A stretch of DNA of 9,526 nt, from NCBI GenBank assembly GCA_030633795.1, contig DAOWCB010000035.1, positions 1 through 9,526 on the forward strand, in the 5' to 3' direction. Source of the stretch: Candidatus Aminicenantota bacterium. GTDB taxonomy: Bacteria > Acidobacteriota > Aminicenantia > Aminicenantales > Aminicenantaceae. Each line of letters starts with the position of its first letter. Within the stretch, counting starts at the first letter, position 1. A model generated the notes under the pieces. That model did no database searches. It was not told the origin of the DNA and saw only the letters and a program-made list of their open reading frames with translations. Below, one piece after another: positions 1-6,823 of the stretch. Both the position numbers and the translations under genes were made by a program.

Positions 1-179
1 GGCACACCCAGTGTGGCAACCTGATTTATCGGGGTTTGAGTCCCATAATAATCGACCTTGAGGTCCTCAAAAAGGCTGAGATTGGCCCGGCCGGTCCTTA
101 TTTTGCTCAATTCTTTGCGAAAATGCTCGGCCGATATTTTCATCTTTTTTTCGATCTCTCTCAGTGTTTCCTTTACCAT
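1..179 (-). CDS. frr: Ribosome recycling factor (N-terminal part; cut by left window edge)
   Basis: Ribosome recycling factor splits post-termination ribosomes together with EF-G in the cytoplasm. Reading the minus strand from the ATG at 179 gives about 59 residues starting MVKETLREIEKKMK. They contain the family's conserved ELSKIRTGRA segment (residues 23-32) and a VDYYGTQTPINQVA stretch (about 43-56), both typical of the RRF N-terminus. The rest of the protein, roughly two thirds, lies beyond the window. A GGGGAAG ribosome binding site sits just upstream of the ATG and fixes the start. The gene is the last visible member of the rpsB-tsf-pyrH-frr order that is widespread in bacteria. Here it is separated from pyrH by a 260-nt gap holding a repeat element, so it may have its own or attenuated expression (inference). 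Confidence 0.95.
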   Translation of the reverse strand, partial: MVKETLREIEKKMKISAEHFRKELSKIRTGRANLSLFEDLKVDYYGTQTPINQVATLGV

Positions 180-219
180 TTCTCTTCCCCTTCGATTCTA
201 ATTCACCTGAATTATTCAT

Positions 220-294
220 AAAAACGGCTGATATTTCCTGCCATTTCCAGAAATAAAAAAACTTTTTTTATTTATATTCTAATCAGCCGTTTTT
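220..294. repeat. 13-bp inverted repeat forming a long hairpin (terminator-like)
   Basis: AAAAACGGCTGAT at 220-232 is matched exactly by its reverse complement ATCAGCCGTTTTT at 282-294, with 49 bases between. In either transcript direction the stem has a GC core (CGGCTG) and ends in a run of five U residues, the shape of an intrinsic terminator. The loop is long, but it contains a second perfect hairpin that would bring the arms together. In the minus-strand transcript this lies after pyrH and before frr, so it could attenuate frr or terminate pyrH messages (inference). Confidence 0.6.
251..273. repeat. 23-bp A/T palindrome nested in the larger hairpin
   Basis: AAATAAAAAAA (251-261) and TTTTTTTATTT (263-273) are exact reverse complements around a single central base, giving an 11-bp-arm palindrome made almost only of A and T. 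It sits in the loop of the 220-294 inverted repeat, so the two form a nested cruciform or stem-on-stem structure. A strong poly-U segment is produced on either strand. Confidence 0.7.
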
Positions 295-439
295 ACCCTG
301 CGGGCGAACCAATCTCACTGCATCGACTTCGTTGCAACCCATTCGCGGTAGTCTACTACAACCGAGTGGGCCACTTCCTCGTCATTCCTTAAATGCCAGG
401 GTGGGGTGGAGGGTCTTGGCCCGTGTATAATTCAGGGCT

Positions 440-1165
440 TTATTGAATTTTTGTTCCGACTTCTTGGCCCAAGACAGCCTTCTTGATATTCCCACTCTTT
501 TTCAGATTAAACACCACGATAGGAAGATTATTCTCTTTGCAGAGCGAAATCGCTGTGGCATCCATAACCTTTAATCCCTTCTTTATGACATCCAAATATT
601 TGATAGTGCTGAATTTTTTTGCTTCTTTATCCAACATCGGATCCGCCGAATACACACCATCCACCTTTGTGGCCTTTAAGACAACTTCTGCACGAATCTC
701 CAAGGCACGCAATGCGGCGGCTGTGTCTGTCGTGAAAAAAGGGCTCCCGATACCTGCAGTAAAAATAATGACCCTTCTCTTCTGGAGATGTCGGATCACC
801 CGTTTCTTGATAAACGGTTCCGCCACAGCCTTCACCTCGATGGCACAAATATGTCGCGTGAATACTCCGATTTTTTCCAAGGCATCTTGAAGAGCAATAC
901 CATTCATGATCGTGCCCAACAATCCCATGTAATCGGCCGAAGCTCTATCGATTCCGGCCTCTGTGCCACGGATACCACGGAAGATATTTCCGCCACCGAT
1001 CATGATAGCGATTTCAACTCCAAGATCATGGATCTCTTTGATTTCCTCGGCGATGGATTTTGTTGTGTCGAAATCGATTCCATGAGAGAGGTTTCCGATC
1101 AGGGATTCCCCGGAAAGTTTCAACAAAATCCGCTTATAGGCTGGTTCTTGCGCTTTTTTTGGCAT
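440..1165 (-). CDS. pyrH: UMP kinase (uridylate kinase)
   Basis: Bacterial hexameric UMP kinase of the amino-acid-kinase fold converts UMP to UDP using ATP in pyrimidine nucleotide synthesis. The 241-residue length is typical. Visible motifs are KLSGE at 16-20 (phosphate loop), IGGGNIFRG at 56-64, the UMP-site segment DYMGLLGTIMNG at 78-89, FTAGIGSPFFTTDTAA at 135-150, ATKVDGVYSADP at 165-176 and DATAISLCKENNLPIVVF at 202-219, all in family order. The ATG at 1165 lies 9 nt after the tsf stop with no strong Shine-Dalgarno sequence, so translational coupling to tsf is likely (inference). It is the fifth gene of the rplM-rpsI-rpsB-tsf-pyrH run. The stop codon is followed within 3 bp by the repeat element of the pyrH-frr gap. 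Confidence 0.97.
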   Translation of the reverse strand: MPKKAQEPAYKRILLKLSGESLIGNLSHGIDFDTTKSIAEEIKEIHDLGVEIAIMIGGGNIFRGIRGTEAGIDRASADYMGLLGTIMNGIALQDALEKIGVFTRHICAIEVKAVAEPFIKKRVIRHLQKRRVIIFTAGIGSPFFTTDTAAALRALEIRAEVVLKATKVDGVYSADPMLDKEAKKFSTIKYLDVIKKGLKVMDATAISLCKENNLPIVVFNLKKSGNIKKAVLGQEVGTKIQ

Positions 1166-1174
1166 ATCGAATCA

Positions 1175-1771
1175 TCAAGATTTGCCCAATTCATAACGAG
1201 CAAATCTACTGATCACAACGTTTTCCCCGAATTTGGCGATAAAGGCCGTTACCAATTCCTTCACAGCCATCTTGTCCTCTTTGATGTAGGGCTGATCGAG
1301 CAAGCAGGCTTCCTGGTAAAATTTACTCAATTTTCCCTGCACGATCTTTTCTATTATCTCAGCGGGCTTCCCAGAATCCTTAAATTGTTCCCTGACTATT
1401 TCTTTTTCCTCTTCCAAGATCTCTTGCGGAACATTCTCGGAAGAAACATATTGAGGATTTGCCGCTGCAATATGCAGAGCGATGTTCTTGACCAACGCCT
1501 GAAATTCTTCGTTTCTAGCCACAAAGTCCGACTCACAGTTCACTTCCACCAGCACGCCGATTTTTCCGTTAAGATGAATATAAGACCCGACAGCTCCTTC
1601 TTTTGCCTGGCGATCCATCTTTTTTTGGGCTCGAGCGTGTCCTTTTTTTCTCAATACGGTTATTGCCTTTCCAATATCTCCGTTGCTTTCTTCAAGCGCC
1701 TTTTTGCACTCCATCATACCGATACCAGTTCGTTCACGGAGTTCCTTTACGAGACCTGCTGAAATCGTCAT
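1175..1771 (-). CDS. tsf: Translation elongation factor Ts (short form)
   Basis: EF-Ts is the guanine nucleotide exchange factor that releases GDP from EF-Tu. The N-terminal UBA-like domain with LRERTGIGMMECKKALEESNGD (about 11-32) and the VEVNCESDFVARNEEF core (about 76-91), which contacts the EF-Tu G domain, are clear; ISRFARYELG closes the protein. At 198 residues it is the short type, closer in length to the Thermus protein than to the roughly 280-residue E. coli form, which has an extra coiled-coil and dimerisation part. The ATG at 1771 has a GGGAGG ribosome binding site 8 nt upstream, directly after the rpsB stop. The gap to rpsB is 14 nt and to pyrH 9 nt, consistent with one transcript. 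Confidence 0.97.
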   Translation of the reverse strand: MTISAGLVKELRERTGIGMMECKKALEESNGDIGKAITVLRKKGHARAQKKMDRQAKEGAVGSYIHLNGKIGVLVEVNCESDFVARNEEFQALVKNIALHIAAANPQYVSSENVPQEILEEEKEIVREQFKDSGKPAEIIEKIVQGKLSKFYQEACLLDQPYIKEDKMAVKELVTAFIAKFGENVVISRFARYELGKS

Positions 1772-1785
1772 CTTATCCGCCTCCC

Positions 1786-2601
1786 TTATTCTGATACTTC
1801 AGGTTTTTGAGGAACTTCTATTTTCTCCTCCGCTAGAGGTTCTTCTCCTTCTGCAGGGATTTCATCAGTTTCAGGTGGTGTCTCCTCTTTTTTTGCTTCC
1901 TGTAGCTCTTTTTCTATCCTTTCTTTTTTTCCCTCGACAATCGCATCAGCCACTTTCGAGGAAAATAGCTCGATGGCTCTCACGGCATCGTCGTTTCCAG
2001 GAATTGAATAGTTTATGTTTTCTGGGTCCCCGTTGGTATCCACAACAGCCACGATAGGAATCTTCAACTTCATAGCCTCAAGAAGGGCGATTTCCTCCTT
2101 CATAGAGTCGATAATGAACACAGCTTCGGGAAGGTCGACCATGCTTCTGATGCCGCCCAAATTTTTCGAAAGTTTACGGTACACTTTATCAAGCTTTGAC
2201 TGCTCTTTTTTGGAAAGAAGATCCCAGCGACCATCATCACGCATCTCATCGTATTCGATCAATTTTTCTACACTTCCTCTGATGACATTGAAATTCGTCA
2301 GCAATCCTCCCAACCAACGTTGATTCACATAACAGGATTCGCACTTCTGGGCATAATCCCGGACGATATCCTGGGCCTGTTTTTTCGTGCCCACAAAGAG
2401 GATATCCCCTCCTTCACTCGCAGTCTTTTTAATGAACTGGAGAGCTTCTTTGAAAAGCCTGATCGTCTTCTGCAGATCGATAATGTAAATCCCATTTCTC
2501 TGGCCAAAAATAAACTCCTTCATCTTGGGATTCCACCTTTTCGTCTGGTGGCCAAAATGAACACCTGCTTCTAAAAGTTCTTTCATTGTTACAGAAACCA
2601 A
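1786..2601 (-). CDS. rpsB: 30S ribosomal protein S2
   Basis: S2 binds the 30S subunit at the head-body junction and is needed for S1 docking. The hallmark N-terminus TMKELLEAGVHFGHQTKRWNPKM (5-27), the segment YVNQRWLGGLLTNF (91-104) and IPIVAVVDTNGDPENINYSIPGNDDA (181-206) are all present. The start is a TTG at 2601: it gives the usual S2 leader MVSVTMKELL and has GGGAGG 7 nt upstream, immediately after the rpsI stop. The ATG at 2586 would remove conserved N-terminal residues and sits too far from that site. At 271 residues it is longer than the core fold because of an acidic, Pro/Glu-rich tail (about 225-271, with EETPPETDEIPAEGEEP), probably disordered. It lies within the rplM-rpsI-rpsB-tsf-pyrH run. 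Confidence 0.97.
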   Translation of the reverse strand: MVSVTMKELLEAGVHFGHQTKRWNPKMKEFIFGQRNGIYIIDLQKTIRLFKEALQFIKKTASEGGDILFVGTKKQAQDIVRDYAQKCESCYVNQRWLGGLLTNFNVIRGSVEKLIEYDEMRDDGRWDLLSKKEQSKLDKVYRKLSKNLGGIRSMVDLPEAVFIIDSMKEEIALLEAMKLKIPIVAVVDTNGDPENINYSIPGNDDAVRAIELFSSKVADAIVEGKKERIEKELQEAKKEETPPETDEIPAEGEEPLAEEKIEVPQKPEVSE

Positions 2602-2615
2602 CGGTGATCCTCCCT

Positions 2616-3020
2616 TTATCTCTTGTGATATTGTGGGGCCTTTCGAGCACCCAGCAATCCATACTTCTTCCGTTCTTTGATTCTTGCGTCTCGAGTGAGA
2701 AACCCTGCCCCTTTAAGTGGTGACCTCAATTCTTTGTTAAATTCGACCAGTGCTCTAGCGATTCCCAAACGGATAGCTGCGGATTGACCGTTTGCTCCTC
2801 CCCCATGCACACGAATGAAAATATCAAATTTTTTCTCCGTATCCGTCAAAAGGAGAGGTTGCTTTATGGTATGTTTATGGCTATCAAGGCTGAAATATTC
2901 CAAAAACGGCCTTGGCCTTTTGTTCACATACAAAGTGACATCGCCCTTACCCGGACGAAGAAATACCCTAGCGATAGAGGTCTTTCTCTTTCCTGTTCCA
3001 TAATATTGGATTAAGCTCAT
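2616..3020 (-). CDS. rpsI: 30S ribosomal protein S9
   Basis: S9 is a head protein of the 30S subunit whose C-terminal tail reaches the P-site tRNA. The 134-residue product starts MSLIQYYGTGKRKTSIARVFLRPG, has the RVHGGGANGQSAAIRLGIARALVEFN core (69-94) and ends in the conserved basic tail RKAPQYHKR, whose final Lys-Arg is the P-site contact known for the family. The ATG at 3020 has an AGGAGG ribosome binding site 4 nt upstream. This site overlaps the end of rplM, whose stop codon ends 8 nt before the ATG. The rplM-rpsI pair is one of the most conserved gene pairs in bacteria. Confidence 0.97.
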   Translation of the reverse strand: MSLIQYYGTGKRKTSIARVFLRPGKGDVTLYVNKRPRPFLEYFSLDSHKHTIKQPLLLTDTEKKFDIFIRVHGGGANGQSAAIRLGIARALVEFNKELRSPLKGAGFLTRDARIKERKKYGLLGARKAPQYHKR

Positions 3021-3028
3021 GATTCCTC

Positions 3029-3457
3029 CTAAAACTGGTATTTCATGGGTTTCTGTGCCTCATGGGGGTGATGAGATCCTCGATACACTTTAAGCTTCTT
3101 GTAGACTTCGCGGCCCAGTTTGTTTTTCGGAATCATACCCCAGACAGCTTTTTTGATGATTTCTTCGGGTTTTGTCTCCATAAGCTCTTTCATGGTTTTT
3201 TCTTTGATGCCGCCGGGATAACCAGAATGGGAATAATACTTTTTCTGTTCAATTTTTTTTCCTGTCAATTTTATCCTTTCAGCGTTGATCACAATCACAA
3301 AATCTCCACTATCGAGGAAGTTGACGAATTCCGGCTTTCTCTTACCACGAAGAAGAATGGCGATTTCAGTGGCTAATCGTCCAAGGACTCTATTCTCTGC
3401 ATCAACCAACCACCATTTCTTTATGATCTGATCTTTTTTCGGGACAAAAGTTTTCAT
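3029..3457 (-). CDS. rplM: 50S ribosomal protein L13
   Basis: L13 is an early-assembling protein of the 50S subunit. The product (142 residues from the chosen start, MKTFVPKKDQIIKKWWLVDAENRVLGRLATEIA) shows the family's WxxVDAxxxVLGRLA opening, then LLRGKRKPEFVNFLDSGDFVIVINAERIKLTGKK, KKYYSHSGYPGG and the C-terminal VYRGSHHPHEAQKP. A GTG codon directly precedes the ATG at 3457. The ATG is preferred because L13 usually begins MKTF and the AGGA ribosome binding site at 3466-3469 is 8 nt from it. This is the first gene of the translation operon, downstream of a TTGACA promoter. Confidence 0.97.
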   Translation of the reverse strand: MKTFVPKKDQIIKKWWLVDAENRVLGRLATEIAILLRGKRKPEFVNFLDSGDFVIVINAERIKLTGKKIEQKKYYSHSGYPGGIKEKTMKELMETKPEEIIKKAVWGMIPKNKLGREVYKKLKVYRGSHHPHEAQKPMKYQF

Positions 3458-3522
3458 CACGTAATTCCTAGAATTTTTTTCGTGAATAATAAAGTATTCG
3501 TATAAACTACTATCGATGAATT

Positions 3523-3551
3523 AAAATACTAAATTGTGCGCCCAATGTCAA
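3523..3551 (-). promoter_or_regulatory. Sigma70-type promoter of the rplM-rpsI-rpsB-tsf-pyrH operon
   Basis: On the minus strand a perfect TTGACA -35 box (3546-3551) is followed after 17 bp by TATTTT (3523-3528), a four-of-six match to the -10 consensus. Transcription would start near 3516, leaving an A/T-rich leader of about 60 nt before rplM. The site is in the intergenic gap after the rhomboid gene, which is where a promoter for the ribosomal operon is expected. Confidence 0.65.
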
Positions 3552-3566
3552 CCTTCACACAGGGAT

Positions 3567-4265
3567 TTAGTGCACCCACACTTGAGGTTTTTGCCTCTTT
3601 GTAAATAGTTTGATGAGCGCGATTCCGATCAAAAATCCCCCGATATGGGCAAACCAGGCCACTCCGCCTCCTGCTCCGATATTCAGAACTTGAATCAAAA
3701 TCCATATTCCAAGGACAAAGGCGGCAGGAATGGCGATGATCCGGATGAAGAAAAACAGGAATACAAGCGTCAAGACTCGTGCCTTGGGATAAAGGATCAG
3801 ATAAGCTCCCAGAATGCCTGCGATAGCCCCACTGGCTCCGATCATCGGGACTTGAGAGTTGGGATGAAATACAATATGAGTCAGACTTGCTCCAAGGCCA
3901 GAAAGAAGGTAAAAAATAATGAACCGGGCAGGACCCAAAAAGTCTTCGATATTGTTGCCAAAAATCCAGAGATAGAGCATGTTAAAAACCAGATGGAATA
4001 TCCCTCCGTGCATAAACATCGAGACGATGAGCGTCAACGGAGGAAAAAGTCTGGCGAGAGGCTCTCGCGATTCCACCATCATGAGAGACAACGCCTTAAA
4101 ATGGGTGATTTCGTAGGGAATAGCACCCATTTTGTACACAAAATACTGAAGCCCCTCAGGAGAAAACAGTTGATAGAAAAAGACCACCGCATTCAAAGCA
4201 ATAAACAAAACAGTAACGTAAGGGACACGAGAGGTTGGGTTGTCATCTTTAAGTGGAATAAACAT
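3567..4265 (-). CDS. Rhomboid family intramembrane serine protease
   Basis: Rhomboids cleave transmembrane segments of membrane proteins inside the lipid bilayer. The 232-residue product has at least six hydrophobic segments. It carries the whole active-site signature: MFMHGGIFHLVFNM (84-97) with His86, His91 and Asn95, the catalytic Ser145 in GASGAIAG (143-150) and the catalytic His207 in AHIGGF (206-211). It is therefore expected to be an active protease rather than a pseudoprotease. The long hydrophilic stretch between the first and second membrane segments matches the L1 region of bacterial rhomboids. The ATG at 4265 has only a weak ribosome binding site, and a 19-bp repeat shared with the frr upstream region lies 7 nt ahead of it. 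The substrate is unknown. It may be co-transcribed with the TPR gene upstream. Confidence 0.93.
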   Translation of the reverse strand: MFIPLKDDNPTSRVPYVTVLFIALNAVVFFYQLFSPEGLQYFVYKMGAIPYEITHFKALSLMMVESREPLARLFPPLTLIVSMFMHGGIFHLVFNMLYLWIFGNNIEDFLGPARFIIFYLLSGLGASLTHIVFHPNSQVPMIGASGAIAGILGAYLILYPKARVLTLVFLFFFIRIIAIPAAFVLGIWILIQVLNIGAGGGVAWFAHIGGFLIGIALIKLFTKRQKPQVWVH

Positions 4266-4272
4266 ATCTACT

Positions 4273-4291
4273 CTGAATTATTCATAAAAAC
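4273..4291. repeat. Second copy of the 19-bp repeat also found at 207-225
   Basis: The bases CTGAATTATTCATAAAAAC are identical at 207-225 and 4273-4291, in the same orientation. Similarity continues loosely beyond (ggctgatat against tgccgatgatat). The repeat contains the odd-centred palindrome TGAAT-T-ATTCA. Both copies lie upstream of a minus-strand start codon, 27 nt from frr and 7 nt from the rhomboid gene. The rest of the 109-nt gap between the rhomboid and TPR genes shows no second terminal repeat, so this copy is a fragment or a solo end. Confidence 0.75.
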
Positions 4292-4374
4292 TGCCGATGA
4301 TATCAACAAGTAAAAAACACCGTCGGGTGGATGGTCGACAAATAATTTGAGCGAAAACAGGATGCAGCCAGTGC

Positions 4375-5370
4375 TTATCTTTCTTCTTGGCCTTTTTTCA
4401 ACTCCTCTTCCAGTCTGATCTTGTCCAATTGTCTCTTTCTAACCTGAGTGTATCGTTCCGTATAACGGTCTGCATCCCGGATAAATCGTTCGCTTCTTTC
4501 TGGATAGAGATGAGAATGGACATTTCGGTAGAGCAGATTGACATACGCATAGGTATCGGGATAATTGGGATCTAACTCTGCTGATTTTAACAAAGTCTGT
4601 TCACTCTCATCCGCAAGCGCAATTCTCTCTTGTCGGGACAATATATTTTGGAGACGATAGGCTTTGTTAAAACGGTTCACCCCAATAGTAAACAGGGGCA
4701 GAGCATCGTCCGGTTTCATTTCTACAATTATTTGATGCATCGCATAGGCTTTATCGAAATCGGGGATAGGTCTGATATTGTCATAAAATTGGGCTGCATA
4801 GGCATAACCCTGAGGGTTTTGAGGATCCAATTCTATCCTTCTCAGGTACATCTCCTCTGCTTTTTTATGGATATCTTTATTTTCGCCGGCATACCTGTTG
4901 TAGAATCCAGCCACGACATAATAGTTTTCCATGTTGGTGGGATCCAGTTCCAACACCCTCAGGAACATCCCTTCTGCATCTTCTAATCTCTGCATACGAT
5001 CATACATATCTCCTAAGGAATGGACGATCTGGATGTTGGTCGGCTCTTTCTCCAAGGCCAATTTCAGGTTTTCGATAGCTTTCTCCGCCCTTTCCAAATT
5101 TCTTGGGCTCTCATCACCGGCCTTATACTGGTTTTTGTAGCTTTCACCAAGGAAACGATAAGCCAAGGTCAATTCAGGGTTGTACTCCAAAGTTTTCTCA
5201 TATTCCTCGATAGCCAACCGATACTGGCTCTCTGTGAAGTGATTGTTGGCTTTAGAGAAGTGATGATTTGCCTTCAGTTGATTAATATTCAGTTTCTTGC
5301 AGCTTGGTGTGAAAAAAATAACAGCTACAATAAGAATCGGCAGGATGAATATTATCTTCTTTCTAGACAT
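4375..5370 (-). CDS. TPR-repeat probable lipoprotein
   Basis: The 331-residue product begins MSRKKIIFILPILIVAVIFFTPSC: a basic n-region, a hydrophobic core and a Cys at 24 after TPS. This looks like a lipoprotein signal peptide, although Thr rather than Leu at -3 makes the lipobox imperfect. The rest is a chain of tetratricopeptide-like helices (about 34-67, 92-112, 113-146, 150-184, 185-220, 254-287) with recurrent LELDP or IELDP ends, followed by a charged helical tail. TPR arrays are protein-binding scaffolds; the partner is unknown. An in-frame ATG at 5397 exists, but the start at 5370 is preferred because AAGGAGG lies 5 nt upstream and gives a proper signal peptide. A TTGACT/TATAAA promoter precedes the gene, so it is not simply read through from der. 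Function beyond the fold is not known. Confidence 0.85.
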   Translation of the reverse strand: MSRKKIIFILPILIVAVIFFTPSCKKLNINQLKANHHFSKANNHFTESQYRLAIEEYEKTLEYNPELTLAYRFLGESYKNQYKAGDESPRNLERAEKAIENLKLALEKEPTNIQIVHSLGDMYDRMQRLEDAEGMFLRVLELDPTNMENYYVVAGFYNRYAGENKDIHKKAEEMYLRRIELDPQNPQGYAYAAQFYDNIRPIPDFDKAYAMHQIIVEMKPDDALPLFTIGVNRFNKAYRLQNILSRQERIALADESEQTLLKSAELDPNYPDTYAYVNLLYRNVHSHLYPERSERFIRDADRYTERYTQVRKRQLDKIRLEEELKKGQEER

Positions 5371-5416
5371 CTTGACCTCCTTAAACATCGAATCCATTCA
5401 CTAAGGGTAATTTAAA

Positions 5417-5445
5417 TTTATAAATGAATAGAGGAGGAAAGTCAA
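5417..5445 (-). promoter_or_regulatory. Sigma70-type promoter of the TPR lipoprotein gene
   Basis: On the minus strand TTGACT (5440-5445) and TATAAA (5417-5422) are separated by exactly 17 bp, each matching five of six consensus positions. The expected start near 5410 leaves a leader of about 40 nt before the ATG at 5370. The site lies in the gap after der, marking the start of a new transcription unit (TPR gene, probably with the rhomboid gene). Confidence 0.65.
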
Positions 5446-5468
5446 GAAGATTAGGGGGGGATACACCT

Positions 5469-6782
5469 TCAGCTTTTTTTCAAGGTCAGCCGCAATGGTG
5501 TACCTAAAAAGTCAAACTCTTCGTATAGTTTTTTCAGGAAAAATTTCTCATACGCAGAATCCAAAGAAGCCTGTGAATGGGTAAACAAGATAAAGGATGG
5601 CGGAAGAATTCCCTTCTGCACCATGTATTTCAATTTGATCTTTTTCCGGTTCCTCGAAACGGGGGGATGCCTTGTGTTCATCTTTTTTAAGAATTTGTTC
5701 AGCCGAGGGGTAGGGATTTTTTTTTCTCCGTTCGCAAACACTTCCTCAGACAGGTCGAGAATTTTTACGATTCTCTGGCCTGAAAGCGCGGATATAAACA
5801 CCAAAGGAGCATAGGATACAAAATCCAACTTGCGATAAATCCTATCATGAGATTTTTTATGAGACTGGGTCTCTTTCTGAATAAGGTCCCACTTGTTCAA
5901 AGCCATAATCAGAGGTTTTCCCGAATCATGAGCAAGATGGGCAATCGCCGTATCCTGATGGGTCGGAAACTCCATGGCGTCCAAAATGAGACATACGACA
6001 TCCGCATGTCCTATATTCTTTTTTGCCTTGACAATTCCCGCTTTTTCCCTTTTATCCTTGGTTCGGCTCATTTTCCGTATCCCTGCGGTGTCTATCAGGC
6101 AAAATGTTTTTTTGTTTCTCCTGATTAGTGTGTCCGTGCTATCTCGTGTGGTCCCTGGAATTTCGCTTACGATCAGCCTTTTCTCTCCACTTAACCTATT
6201 CACAACAGAAGATTTTCCAACATTTATCCGTCCCACTATGGCTATTTGGAGAGGTTCGGTCTCTGCATCTCTATCGGCTGACGACGGGAGAATATCGATA
6301 ATACGCTCTTCAAGATAGTCCATATTCCTCTTATGCTCTGCGGAAATAGGTATTATCTCTTCTTCTCCAAGCCGGTAAAAGTCTCCGATCTGATCCTCTT
6401 CCCTTGGGGTATCGATCTTGTTTATCACGACAAAGATCGGTTTATCCATTTTTTTTAATGAAAAAAAGAGCTCCTCTTCTCCCGGAGTCATCCCCCTTTT
6501 TCCATCAAGCACAAAAAGGAGAACATCTGCCATCTGAGAGGCCTCCCATGCTTTCTGCTTAACTTGAGATGAAAAGGGATCCCCCTGAGAATCAAAAAAA
6601 CCGCCCGTATCAATCAGGATAAAACTTTTTTCAGCCAAGCGGCAAAAAGCAGGGATTTGATCTCTCGTCATTCCAGGCAAAGTATGAACAAGGGATTTTT
6701 TCTGTTTTAACAGGCGATTGAAAAGGGTGGATTTTCCCACATTGGGAAATCCGACAATGACAACCTTGATCGGCTTTTTCAT
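5469..6782 (-). CDS. der: Ribosome-assembly GTPase Der (EngA), two G domains
   Basis: Der is an essential GTPase with two tandem G domains that acts in late 50S subunit maturation. The 437-residue product has the first G domain with G1 GFPNVGKST (11-19), G3 DTGG (58-61) and G4 NKID (121-124). The second has GRINVGKSS (184-192), DTAG (231-234), NKWD (296-299) and G5-like SAL (331-333). A C-terminal KH-like domain (about 355-437) ends FLGTPLRLTLKKS, close to the family's usual GxPLRxxxR ending. The length is normal and both nucleotide sites look intact. The ATG at 6782 has GGGGAG about 11 nt upstream, a rather long spacing. It follows the GerMN gene after 41 nt without a visible terminator, so co-transcription with the amidase group is likely. 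Confidence 0.97.
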   Translation of the reverse strand: MKKPIKVVIVGFPNVGKSTLFNRLLKQKKSLVHTLPGMTRDQIPAFCRLAEKSFILIDTGGFFDSQGDPFSSQVKQKAWEASQMADVLLFVLDGKRGMTPGEEELFFSLKKMDKPIFVVINKIDTPREEDQIGDFYRLGEEEIIPISAEHKRNMDYLEERIIDILPSSADRDAETEPLQIAIVGRINVGKSSVVNRLSGEKRLIVSEIPGTTRDSTDTLIRRNKKTFCLIDTAGIRKMSRTKDKREKAGIVKAKKNIGHADVVCLILDAMEFPTHQDTAIAHLAHDSGKPLIMALNKWDLIQKETQSHKKSHDRIYRKLDFVSYAPLVFISALSGQRIVKILDLSEEVFANGEKKIPTPRLNKFLKKMNTRHPPVSRNRKKIKLKYMVQKGILPPSFILFTHSQASLDSAYEKFFLKKLYEEFDFLGTPLRLTLKKS

Positions 6783-6823
6783 AGGATTATGCTCCCCATT
6801 TTTTTGTGACAGGAATTCGGATT

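Larger units (their letters stand above)
206..436. repeat. MITE-like repeat element with terminal inverted repeats between pyrH and frr
   Basis: The ends at 206-215 (CCTGAATTAT) and 427-436 (ATAATTCAGG) are perfect 10-bp inverted repeats enclosing 231 bp. The interior has two parts. The left (218-294) is an A/T-rich nested hairpin. The right (about 296-426) is noticeably more GC-rich and contains no convincing reading frame, but shows short self-complementary runs, such as CGGT pairing with ACCG and the palindrome GTTGCAAC. One end lies only 3 bp beyond the pyrH stop codon. No clear target-site duplication is seen. The 19 bases at the frr-proximal end recur at 4273-4291. The layout resembles a non-autonomous miniature element or a mobile structured-RNA unit, but copy number cannot be judged from one window. 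It could instead be a local regulatory leader of frr. Confidence 0.5.

Noticed and set aside
296..426. Possible small protein in the GC-rich half of the pyrH-frr element
   Set aside because: The frames are short and interrupted, with no ribosome binding site; self-complementary runs fit RNA structure better than coding.
788..1762. A 324-codon open frame on the plus strand
   Set aside because: It lies antisense to pyrH and tsf, both unmistakable by motif. Its translation has no recognisable domain and is rich in Phe, His and Ser, as expected of a shadow frame.
3461..3515. Possible L13 autoregulatory leader ahead of rplM (short GAATA...TATTC hairpin)
   Set aside because: The stem is only 5 bp and A/T-only, and no known leader motif is recognisable.
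3645..4313. A 222-codon plus-strand frame opposite the rhomboid gene
   Set aside because: It is highly charged and without domain features, and the opposite strand carries all rhomboid catalytic motifs.
4266..4374. Possible promoter (TTGTTG / TATGAA, 17-bp spacer) ahead of the rhomboid gene
   Set aside because: The boxes match only three and four of six consensus positions and overlap the repeat; too weak to call.
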